Positions 9,061-15,382 of a stretch of DNA of 56,853 nt are shown piece after piece. The notes beneath the pieces were generated by a model. It was not told the DNA's origin. It saw only the letters and a program-made list of their open reading frames with translations, and searched no databases. The position numbers were made by a program, and so were the translations under genes. Source of the stretch: an uncultured Clostridia bacterium (GTDB lineage: Bacteria; Bacillota; Clostridia; Christensenellales; Borkfalkiaceae); NCBI GenBank assembly GCA_944376455.1, contig CALWCO010000006.1, positions 1 through 56,853 on the forward strand, given 5' to 3'. Positions within the stretch are counted from its first letter, which is position 1; every line of letters starts with the position of its first letter.

Positions 9061-9316
9061 TTGAAAAAGATGGGGTATAAGGTATAAAGGTATTGGTTCC
9101 GGAATAACATTCGGGAAAGTTTTCGGAACATCAACATGAATGACTCTTGGATATGGCGCTGGCAAAGTTTTGGGAACTATTGCGGGCGCAGCGCTTGGAG
9201 AATATTACGGGAATAAGCTTTTTGGCCGAAATTATATGAAAGAAGATTTTGACGGAACAGTTGCAGAAGAGCTAGTTGGTCTGCTTTATGACTTTATGTG
9301 TTGGGGGTTAAGTTGA
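9061..9316 (+). pseudogene. Broken glycine-zipper protein, probably a toxin tail
   Basis: One frame reads GIGSGITFGKVFGTST, hits a TGA at 9137-9139, then continues from an ATG at 9140 with GYGAGKVLGTIAGAALGEYYG and more, ending at 9316. Such glycine-zipper membrane segments occur in the C-terminal regions of Rhs and other secreted toxins. There is no start codon or ribosome site for the first half. The second half (58 codons) overlaps the next gene's ribosome site. I read it as the decayed 3' end of a toxin gene whose neighbour at 9319 survived. Confidence 0.45.
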
Positions 9317-9318
9317 TA

Positions 9319-9867
9319 ATGAGTGATATAAAATTGAATAGAATCGATGCCACATTAAAGTATGGACAATTTTTTACAAGTGGATGGTTAGTATTTTTCT
9401 ATTCATTGATTGCTTTTTGTGCGATAATGCCCGTTAGCAGCATAGTGTATTTGATTTTGGTATTTTTAGGCATAGAAATACCAGACAGTGAAACCACGTT
9501 ATCTCTTACTTGCAGTAATATCGTTTGTTGTGCAACAATTTTAGGGGTAATATATGTATTATACAGGAATTGTAAACTTAAGAAGAAAATATTAATTTGG
9601 TTGGAAGATGCGATAGAGCTTACAGCCGAAACGACAACGTTGGACAGGTTTAGGACATTCGGACACCCGATTGCGGAGACAAAATTGCAGGTTGAATTTT
9701 ATTATTGCGGAGTTTTGAAAATTCAATCAAGTTATGACGACGCAAAAGAAGATCATTGGTATAAAAGGAATGGATTTTTTAAAATATTATCCAAATATGC
9801 AGACAGAACGATTAAAATTCTATATTCCCCGAAATATGATGAAATATTAATATTAAAGAATACATAA
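9319..9867 (+). CDS. AT-rich two-helix membrane protein; possible immunity protein
   Basis: A 182-residue unknown protein. Two hydrophobic helices (about residues 18-50 and 62-82) are followed by a ~95-residue soluble domain with regular strand-like segments (KLQVEFYYCGVLKIQSS, RTIKILYSPKYDEILILKN). The ATG at 9319 is chosen over a GTG at 9298 because the earlier start would overlap the dead reading frame upstream and adds only seven residues. It directly follows the glycine-zipper remnant. A toxin piece followed by a small membrane gene is the arrangement expected for toxin plus immunity, but no homology proves it. Confidence 0.65.
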   Translation: MSDIKLNRIDATLKYGQFFTSGWLVFFYSLIAFCAIMPVSSIVYLILVFLGIEIPDSETTLSLTCSNIVCCATILGVIYVLYRNCKLKKKILIWLEDAIELTAETTTLDRFRTFGHPIAETKLQVEFYYCGVLKIQSSYDDAKEDHWYKRNGFFKILSKYADRTIKILYSPKYDEILILKNT

Positions 9868-10084
9868 TGGCGCAGGAAGTCAATAGAAAATAAATTTTCG
9901 GTGAATTATTTGTTCGTTTCTTTTTTTTGTTGCCGTGTATTTTCATGTTTTTGGCGGGTGTATGCTTTTTAGTATGGAAACTTCTTAATTTAAAAAATGA
10001 AGAGTGTTTTATGAGTTATGTCAAAAAACATCATTCAAATAGAGAATGATTACGTCGCATCGGAAATTTTGTAAGGATCATGGA
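9868..10084 (+). other. AT-rich spacer with a short membrane-peptide frame
   Basis: A reading frame with an internal TAA continues to a TGA at 10047-10049 and would encode one hydrophobic helix (FMFLAGVCFLVWKLL) plus a charged tail. The longest ATG-started piece is 34 codons (9945-10049) and lacks a ribosome site. It is most likely a fragment of another small membrane gene. Confidence 0.3.
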
Positions 10085-10627
10085 ATGAAAAGAAAAAAAT
10101 TTTTATTATTTAAATTACAGTCGTTAATTGATTTATTGGTAATATCAGGATATTTAATTTTTTCAACAGTTCTGTTGACAGTCATTTCGGAAAGACGGTG
10201 GTTTGTATGGCTATCGGTTGTCTTCTTTCCGGTTTGTTTTTTTGCCGTTATTGCAATTTTTACATATGGAACGGTGGAAATTTTTCCAAATTATTTTGTT
10301 TATAAATTGCATTTTCGAAAAAAGATTATTCGGATGAAAGATTTGACGGATTGTATTATATGTTATTTCAGCCCGGAAATTTTCAGGATGCGGCTTTCGA
10401 TAAAGTTGTTGACAGAGAACCGACAAAGTTATTTTATCGGAATAGAGGGAAACATCAATGCCGCCAAAGCGATATTGGAGACTGTTCCAAAGGAAATAAT
10501 CAGACTGGAAACAAATGTTAAAGTAGCCAAAATTCCCCAAAAATATTATGATTTATTAAAATGTTTTTTAACGGAAAAGGAGATGAAGAAATTAATATGT
10601 GGCAGAAAAAAGACAAAAGAGGGGTAA
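10085..10627 (+). CDS. AT-rich two-helix membrane protein with PH-like tail; possible immunity protein
   Basis: A 180-residue unknown protein. Two membrane helices (about residues 12-34 and 40-62) are followed by a segment, GTVEIFPNYFVYKLHFRKKI onward, whose strand-rich pattern resembles the bacterial PH-like domains found after paired helices. That resemblance is weak. The ATG at 10085 is preceded by AAGGATC at normal spacing; an ATG at 10046 in frame has none. The architecture matches the genes at 8311 and 9319, though I see no clear sequence identity between them. It lies upstream of the second Rhs repeat unit. Confidence 0.65.
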   Translation: MKRKKFLLFKLQSLIDLLVISGYLIFSTVLLTVISERRWFVWLSVVFFPVCFFAVIAIFTYGTVEIFPNYFVYKLHFRKKIIRMKDLTDCIICYFSPEIFRMRLSIKLLTENRQSYFIGIEGNINAAKAILETVPKEIIRLETNVKVAKIPQKYYDLLKCFLTEKEMKKLICGRKKTKEG

Positions 10628-10679
10628 AAATGAAGTAAATCTCATAAGTTGAATAAAAATTTAATTAGATTGATTGAGG

Positions 10680-10714
10680 AATGCGTTCGGTACTGTACCG
10701 AACGCATTTTTTTT
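10680..10714 (+). terminator. Strong terminator in the repeated unit
   Basis: ATGCGTTCGG pairs with CCGAACGCAT around TACTGTA and is followed by eight T residues. Only the right arm and T tract survive in copy 1 (from about 8065), where the IS relic replaces the left arm. Confidence 0.85.
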
Positions 10715-10990
10715 GCATATTGACAACAGCGCGGGAAAGGTGTATACTTCTGTTATGGTATGAGACGAACGGTATAGGGGGGCACGCACAAGACGGCGAA
10801 CGGGAGCACGACTTACTATTATCGAAAGAACCTTTTGGGGCTGTTGCGGCGATCTATGACGCCGCGGGCGTATGCAAAGCGGAGTATGCGTATGACGCAT
10901 GGGGGAATTGCACGGTAATTTCGGACATGGGTGGCATCGGTGCGTTGAACCCGATCAGATACCGGGGATACTTTGCAATCAATCAGATAT
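10690..10990 (+). pseudogene. Rhs/YD-repeat fragment, copy 2 (longer), frameshifted
   Basis: The segment repeats 8066-8235 and then extends it. One frame gives NGSTTYYYRKNLLG. After the same apparent one-base deletion as in copy 1, a second frame continues with GAVAAIYDAAG, AEYAYDAWGN and GALNPIRYRGYF. Together these are the canonical end of an Rhs core (AIYD..G...AEY.YDAWGN...NP.RYRGY). An ATG at the copy-1 start position is followed by a stop within five codons. It is a dead fragment of a polymorphic-toxin gene. Confidence 0.75.
10720..10748 (+). promoter_or_regulatory. Near-consensus promoter, copy 2
   Basis: TTGACA at 10720-10725 and TATACT at 10743-10748 with 17 bases between, as in copy 1. 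It lies just after a strong terminator and reads toward the Rhs fragment and the small membrane gene at 11012. Confidence 0.65.
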
Positions 10991-11011
10991 TTTTGGGGGG
11001 AGTAAATAAAA

Positions 11012-11209
11012 ATGAAAAAGATATTATTTGGTGTGCTGTTTTCTATTTTATTAATATGTAGTCTTGTTTTTTTAATCATTTTTCAATTTATGGAAATCAG
11101 TACAGGTTTTAAAATTTTTATTATAGTATATCAAATATTGTTTTATGCTTTAATGTCGGTAATAAATATTATTTTTCTGATAAATAAAATCAAAGAAAAA
11201 AAGAAATAA
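11012..11209 (+). CDS. Small two-helix membrane protein, unknown
   Basis: A 65-residue protein made of almost nothing but two membrane helices (about residues 4-29 and 32-58) and a lysine-rich end (KIKEKKK). GGGGGGAGTAAATAAAA-ATG is a good ribosome site. It begins about 20 bases after the end of recognisable Rhs sequence, where a toxin or immunity gene would normally lie. No function can be assigned. Strong AT bias links it to the other genes of the island. Confidence 0.6.
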   Translation: MKKILFGVLFSILLICSLVFLIIFQFMEISTGFKIFIIVYQILFYALMSVINIIFLINKIKEKKK

Positions 11210-11470
11210 GAATAAGATAATTTTAGAAGTAGCAAATATTTTTAGAGAGAGGCTGAAAACTCCTTTTATTATCCAAAAGGACAAGCTGTGTTCGCGCGGA
11301 AACATTCTGACGAAGAAAGTGAATTGCCCGCAAGAGACCCGTTACATTGTTGTCGTTTCTATTTAAGCCGGTAATTACAGGAGGAATAAAAATCTTGGTC
11401 GAAATCGGCAAAAATTTATGGAGATTTGCTCTTTCTCCTTTAATCGATTTGATATAGGTCAGGTGATTAA

Positions 11471-11704
11471 ATGTTTATTCTTTATATTTTGGAATGCATG
11501 CTGATGTTTGTTGTAGGGGACTATAGTCCTCAATAAGAGATTTTAAAGTCGACCGGTCAACCCATAACAGAGAACGATATATTGGCAGGCAGTTTGGGCT
11601 GGTCGATACTGAATACTGATTTCTTTGATACTCGGGATATTGCTCCTGAACAAATATTTAAGAAACAGATGGCGGTTAAAGAAAAGACGAAAGGAACGGA
11701 TTGA
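11471..11704 (+). pseudogene. Small broken gene with an in-frame stop
   Basis: The ATG at 11471 starts MFILYILECMLMFVVGDYSP, stops at TAA 11534-11536, and in the same frame resumes with EILKSTGQPITENDILAG and so on to the TGA at 11702-11704. The 77 codons may be one gene with a nonsense mutation. Its 3' part overlaps the next open frame in another register. I do not recognise the protein. Confidence 0.35.
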
Positions 11705-11942
11705 AAAGGGATATCCGCAAAGACCGCAGATATTTACAGAAAAATCAATAAAATTTTGGTTTATCATATTTTTAATATCGCTGCTTGTTTTAGTTGCGGG
11801 AATTATAATTTCTATATTTGCAAGCGACGGTTCGTCTGTTCAATTTATAGGCGCCCTCATGCGACAAACAGGAACGCTCACAACGATATTTTTAATTATA
11901 ATTCCTCTGTTCAAATACTTATGGAGAAAATTGGACGTATAA
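11625..11942 (+). CDS. Small membrane protein, unknown, start uncertain
   Basis: An open frame of about 105 codons with a short hydrophobic start, a basic stretch (RWRLKKRRKERIEKGYPQ), and two clear membrane helices (about residues 45-68 and 83-100). There is no ATG before residue 79 and no ribosome site near the TTG at 11625, so it may be a 3' fragment. Composition matches the AT-rich island. It is followed immediately by the third Rhs fragment. Confidence 0.4.
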   Translation: MILGILLLNKYLRNRWRLKKRRKERIEKGYPQRPQIFTEKSIKFWFIIFLISLLVLVAGIIISIFASDGSSVQFIGALMRQTGTLTTIFLIIIPLFKYLWRKLDV

Positions 11943-11971
11943 GATATTTTGCATGGAAGTAAAGGCAGTGA

Positions 11972-12493
11972 GGGGGGCGCAAAAATTCCTCGTATTGCAG
12001 GGGGAAAAGATTTATCCCGCGGGATGGCATAAAATACCTTGCGCCCGAAACGCTGAACGGCATCAACCTTTTCGTCTATTGTCTCAACAATCCCGTGATG
12101 GCGACCGACCTGACGAGAACATTTGTTGCGGGAATCGATAGCGGACTGTTTGCGCCGGCCGAGTATCAACAGGCTTTTACAGGAGAAAATTGGATACTTA
12201 ATGTGGGAATGAGTGAAGATTTCTACTATGGGCTAATGCTTACAACGGCTATTTTTGCAACGATTGGAACAATTTCATGTGTTGTATTAAGTAGCATTGG
12301 TAACTTGAGTTCGGCGGTTGCAAAGATGAACAGTTTGCAAAAGCATTTTGGGCATTGGGAAATGGTTAAACAAATCATATCGGAATATACTACAAATTAT
12401 GCGAACGTCGGACGGGGTGCGCGGTTAGGCGTTCATGAAATAATAAAAGATGGAATTTTTGTTCATGGATCAAAGATCCACTCTTGGATTTAA
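11972..12493 (+). pseudogene. Rhs C-terminal tip with a variable toxin-like domain
   Basis: An open frame of 173 codons starts after a TGA at 11969-11971. Its first part reads GKRFIPRDGIKYLAPETLNG and then INLFVYCLNNPVM, the hallmark boundary (GRFI..D....YLAPETLNG.NLFAYC.NNPV) that closes Rhs cores. After this the conserved part ends and a non-conserved tail of ~115 residues follows, as in all Rhs toxins. The tail has one membrane-like helix (LMLTTAIFATIGTISCVVL) and ends GVHEIIKDGIFVHGS. Only the ATG at 12095 could start translation, and it gives an orphan tail. It is best seen as a 5'-truncated rhs gene whose toxin module is still open. The toxin activity is not recognised. Confidence 0.7.
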
Positions 12494-12511
12494 GTAATAG
12501 AGGTAATCAGT

Positions 12512-12751
12512 ATGACAAAGAAAGAGTATATTTTAGATAGTTTGGTTGACGATGATGAGGCTAAAACTCAAATTATGGAGTATTTTAAATTCGTTTCCGT
12601 TGATATTTCAGAAAAAGAATTGGACTTTTTACTTGGCGAAATGATGACGGAAGGATTGATTACTATCAATGAGCACTGGAAAAATGAAAATAATGAGCAT
12701 CCATATTCCCTAACACCTAAAGGAAAAGAAGCATGGAAAAATATCGGATAG
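12512..12751 (+). CDS. Small winged-helix-like protein, candidate immunity protein
   Basis: A 79-residue acidic protein with a helix-helix-wing pattern ending in YSLTPKGKEAW, a common ending of winged-helix domains. GAGGTAATCAGT-ATG is a good ribosome site, and it starts 18 bases after the Rhs toxin tail stops. A small gene in that slot is usually the cognate immunity gene of the toxin upstream. The fold is inferred from pattern, not alignment. It could instead be a regulator. A terminator follows about 95 bases later. Confidence 0.65.
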   Translation: MTKKEYILDSLVDDDEAKTQIMEYFKFVSVDISEKELDFLLGEMMTEGLITINEHWKNENNEHPYSLTPKGKEAWKNIG

Positions 12752-12844
12752 AAAAACTAAAGGGATTGTCAAGCCAAGTGTATTCGTTTGAAAGATGTTT
12801 GAGAAATAAATTATGCGGTTTTCGGTAATGTAAAATTTTTGTGC

Positions 12845-12877
12845 CTGGCGTTTATAAGCGCCAGATTCTTTTTTTAT
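12845..12877 (+). terminator. Terminator at the end of the island
   Basis: CTGGCG pairs with CGCCAG around an eight-base loop and is followed by ATTCTTTTTTT. Confidence 0.75.
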
Positions 12878-13215
12878 GTGTCTGATACACCTTTGACGGG
12901 GAAAGAAGTATAAGGAGAAGAAACTCGGCGGTGCATTATACCGTAACGGAATACTCCTGTTGCGAGCACGGCAACCCCGTGAAGACGGAGAGCCGTGCCG
13001 AAGGGGAAGAGGGCACGGGCGGCGTGAGGGTCGCTGAAAAGGTCAGGCCGCGGGCGGCTGCGTAACGTCCGTCGCGCAAAGCGCGGCGGAGGGCGATCAT
13101 GCGGCAAAGCGTCGTCGGCGAACGACATGGGAAAAGGCAGCGGGCGTTCGCGTTGTCGCCTCCTCGCCCGACCTTGCGGGAATACGCGGTTTCGAGCAGT
13201 TCGCCTTCCGCAAAA
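12878..13215. other. GC-rich gap between island and tRNA
   Basis: GC content jumps back to the chromosomal level. Several short open frames are present on both strands but none has a ribosome site or a recognisable motif, so I see no gene here. Confidence 0.4.
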
Positions 13216-13252
13216 CAAAAACAGGGCAAGGAAAAATCCTTGCCCTGTTTTT
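13216..13252 (-). terminator. Terminator for tRNA-Ser
   Basis: ACAGGGCAAGG pairs perfectly with CCTTGCCCTGT. Read on the minus strand it ends in TTTTTG directly after the tRNA. The plus strand also has a T run, so it may work both ways. Confidence 0.85.
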
Positions 13253-13342
13253 GGCGCAGAAGGCGAGATTCGAACTCGCGCTACCGTTACCGGTACTACT
13301 CCCTTAGCAGGGGAGCCCCTTGAGCCTCTTGGGTACTTCTGC
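13252..13342 (-). tRNA. tRNA-Ser (anticodon GCU)
   Basis: On the minus strand a 91-base tRNA folds cleanly. The acceptor GCAGAAG pairs with CTTCTGC, followed by discriminator G and an encoded CCA. The anticodon stem CTCCC/GGGAG encloses CTGCTAA, giving anticodon GCT. The T arm is GCGAG-TTCGAAT-CTCGC. The long variable arm (about TAGTACCGGTAACGGTAGC) is diagnostic of the serine class. It would read AGC and AGU codons. Confidence 0.95.
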
Positions 13343-13449
13343 ATCGCGGCTCATATCGACTATCTATATTACTATATCATAAAATTTCTTTCTTGTAAAG
13401 TATATTTTTCCGAAAACAAAAATAATTTGATGAATTTTCTTTTTGACTC

Positions 13450-13478
13450 TTGTCAACCACGGGGTTTTGTGTTACAAT
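13450..13478 (+). promoter_or_regulatory. Sigma-A promoter for ppa
   Basis: TTGTCA at 13450-13455 and TACAAT at 13473-13478 with a 17-base spacer, about 95 bases before the ppa ATG. Confidence 0.6.
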
Positions 13479-13574
13479 AAAAAGGAGAACGCGAAAGGGC
13501 TTCGGAGCGGAACGGTTTCTATGTTCCGTTCGCTTGCGCTTCAGCATTCGTATTTTTGAAAGGAGCCGAAAGAT

Positions 13575-14111
13575 ATGAATATCTGGCACGATATTTCGCA
13601 ATCGAGGATCACGGAAGAGGATTTTGAAGCGCTCATCGAGATCCCGAAGGGTTGCAAGGAAAAGTATGAATTGGACAAGGAGACGGGGCTTTTACGGCTG
13701 GACCGCGTGCTGTACACGTCCACGGTCTATCCCGCCAACTACGGTTTTCTGCCCCGCACGCTTGCCGATGACGGCGACCCTTTGGATGTGCTCGTGCTCG
13801 GCAATGCGCCCATCTATCCCATGACGCTCGTCCGTTGCTATCCCATCGGCGTTATCAAGATGATCGACAGCGGGAGCCTGGATGAGAAAATCATTGCCAT
13901 TCCCTTCGGCGATCCGACGTACAACGGGTATCGCGACATCGGGGAATTGCCCAAACATATCTTTGAGGAAATGATGCACTTTTTTGAAGTGTATAAGACG
14001 CTCGAGCATAAGAGTACGGCGGTCAAGGAGATCAGCCACCGCGACGACGCGGTGAGCATCATCCGCAAATGTATCGCCATGTATAGCAATAAATACGGAG
14101 AAAAGGCATGA
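13575..14111 (+). CDS. ppa: Soluble inorganic pyrophosphatase (family I)
   Basis: This enzyme hydrolyses pyrophosphate to two phosphates in the cytosol, pulling biosynthetic reactions forward. The 178-residue chain shows the family I signature DGDPLDVLVLG with its metal-binding aspartates, the substrate-binding EIPKGCKEKYELDKE segment, VYPANYGFLPRT, and the C-terminal HFFEVYKTLEHK. GAAAGGAGCCGAAAGAT-ATG supplies the ribosome site. Many clostridia use the unrelated family II enzyme, so finding the family I type here is a small lineage clue. Its stop overlaps the next start (ATGA). Confidence 0.96.
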   Translation: MNIWHDISQSRITEEDFEALIEIPKGCKEKYELDKETGLLRLDRVLYTSTVYPANYGFLPRTLADDGDPLDVLVLGNAPIYPMTLVRCYPIGVIKMIDSGSLDEKIIAIPFGDPTYNGYRDIGELPKHIFEEMMHFFEVYKTLEHKSTAVKEISHRDDAVSIIRKCIAMYSNKYGEKA

Positions 14112-14617
14112 AAAAATTACTCATCGTGGTCGATATGCAAAACGACTTCATCACGGGCGTGCTGGGCACGAAAGAGGCGGTCGCCGTTTTGCCCGCCGTG
14201 CGGGAAGAGATCGGAAAACGTCGCGGGGAAGGCTGGGAGATCGTGTATACGCGCGATACCCATGCCTCGGATTACCTGCAGACACAGGAGGGGAAAAACC
14301 TGCCTGTGGCGCACTGCATCCGCGGCACAGAGGGCTGGGAGATTGCCGAGGGACTGTATGCGGGCGGGCGGATTTTCGACAAGCCCGCGTTCGGCTCGAA
14401 AGAGCTCGCCGCTTATGTCGCGGCGGGGGAATACGAAGAGGCGGAACTTGTCGGCGTTTGCACGGATATATGCGTGATCTCCAACGCTTTGCTCGTCAAG
14501 GCCTATGCGCCCGAATGTAAAGTGAGCGTCAAGGCCGCGGCCTGTGCGGGCGTCAGCCCGGCAAGCCACGAAACCGCGCTTGCCGCCATGCGCGCCTGTC
14601 AGGTGGAAATTCTGTAA
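14108..14617 (+). CDS. Isochorismatase-family cysteine hydrolase, nicotinamidase-like
   Basis: A 169-residue cytosolic amidohydrolase. The catalytic triad of the family is visible: Asp9 in VVDMQND, Lys92 in FDKPAFGS and Cys122 in TDICVISNA. A metal-site pattern TRDTHASDY followed by HC (VAHC) resembles true nicotinamidases (PncA), which convert nicotinamide to nicotinate for NAD salvage. The protein is at the short end for PncA, so another amide substrate is possible. It overlaps ppa by four bases and is probably translated with it. Confidence 0.85.
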   Translation: MKKLLIVVDMQNDFITGVLGTKEAVAVLPAVREEIGKRRGEGWEIVYTRDTHASDYLQTQEGKNLPVAHCIRGTEGWEIAEGLYAGGRIFDKPAFGSKELAAYVAAGEYEEAELVGVCTDICVISNALLVKAYAPECKVSVKAAACAGVSPASHETALAAMRACQVEIL

Positions 14618-14685
14618 GGCGGATGCGCGCCTTCCGATGCAATCAAAAAGATGAATAAAGATAAATTATAAAAAGGAGAAAGGAT

Positions 14686-15162
14686 ATGAAAAAAAGAATT
14701 TTTATCGGTTTTTTGGCGCTGGTGTTCTCTTTGGGAACGATTTTTGCCCTGTCCGCGTGCGGAACGAATGCGGCGGCGGGAAGCCCCTTGCAGACGGAGA
14801 AAAAGTATATTAATGAAGAGTCGGTTGCGGCCGCTTCCGATAAACAGAGTTATTATCTCTTTCATGGCGATAATACGGGCATTTACAGATATTATGCTTT
14901 CTACGAATCATACGGAATCACGCGTATATATGATTATACCGTTACTTTCAAATATGAGTTTGTCGATCAGCAGAAAGAGGCCGTTGTTTGTTTTTATGAC
15001 AGCGTTGAATATGGGGATACGCACAATCAAAATGAAATTTCGAGCACTTGGAGCGTTCTTTTGACCGTTTCGCACAATGTTTTGTGCTCGGCGAGCAGCG
15101 GCGGATATTCCTTTTATATTCACGAGGATTATCTTTCCGAGATTCCTAATTTCGGGAAATAA
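14686..15162 (+). CDS. Small secreted lipoprotein, unknown
   Basis: 158 residues. A signal peptide (MKKRIFIGFLALVFSLGT) is followed by the lipobox LSAC with Cys at residue 25. The mature part is tyrosine-rich with strand-like stretches and no motif I recognise. AAAAAGGAGAAAGGAT-ATG is a strong ribosome site. It follows the hydrolase gene by about 70 bases and a bidirectional terminator closes the unit. It is presumably anchored on the outer face of the membrane. Confidence 0.8.
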   Translation: MKKRIFIGFLALVFSLGTIFALSACGTNAAAGSPLQTEKKYINEESVAAASDKQSYYLFHGDNTGIYRYYAFYESYGITRIYDYTVTFKYEFVDQQKEAVVCFYDSVEYGDTHNQNEISSTWSVLLTVSHNVLCSASSGGYSFYIHEDYLSEIPNFGK

Positions 15163-15177
15163 ATACAGTGAAAAAAC

Positions 15178-15213
15178 AAGAAGCGGGAGGGGCCCTTCCG
15201 CTTCTTTCTTTTA
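15178..15213. terminator. Bidirectional terminator between the lipoprotein gene and spoIIE
   Basis: AAGAAGCGG pairs with CCGCTTCTT. The plus strand continues TTCTTTTAT and the minus strand continues GTTTTTTC, so it serves both converging genes. A perfect 9-base DnaA-box sequence, TTATCCACA, overlaps its right edge (15211-15219) and is probably incidental. Confidence 0.8.
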
Positions 15214-15382
15214 TCCACAAAAGATGTGCGCCGCATGTCCTGAAGAGTGCGGCGGGAGAGAAAGCCTTGCGGCTTTGGGCGCGGGCTGTGAACGGGTATC
15301 CGTTGCGGCAAAAGACGGCCGTGTGCGCGAAAAAGAAAAACGCAGGCGGGGCACCGATCAGGCGGCGCGTCGGTCGGACGGG

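Noticed and set aside
15211-15219. Perfect DnaA box TTATCCACA as a sign of oriC
   Set aside because: It is a single box overlapping a terminator tail. An origin needs a cluster plus an AT-rich unwinding region, and none is seen here or beside dnaA.
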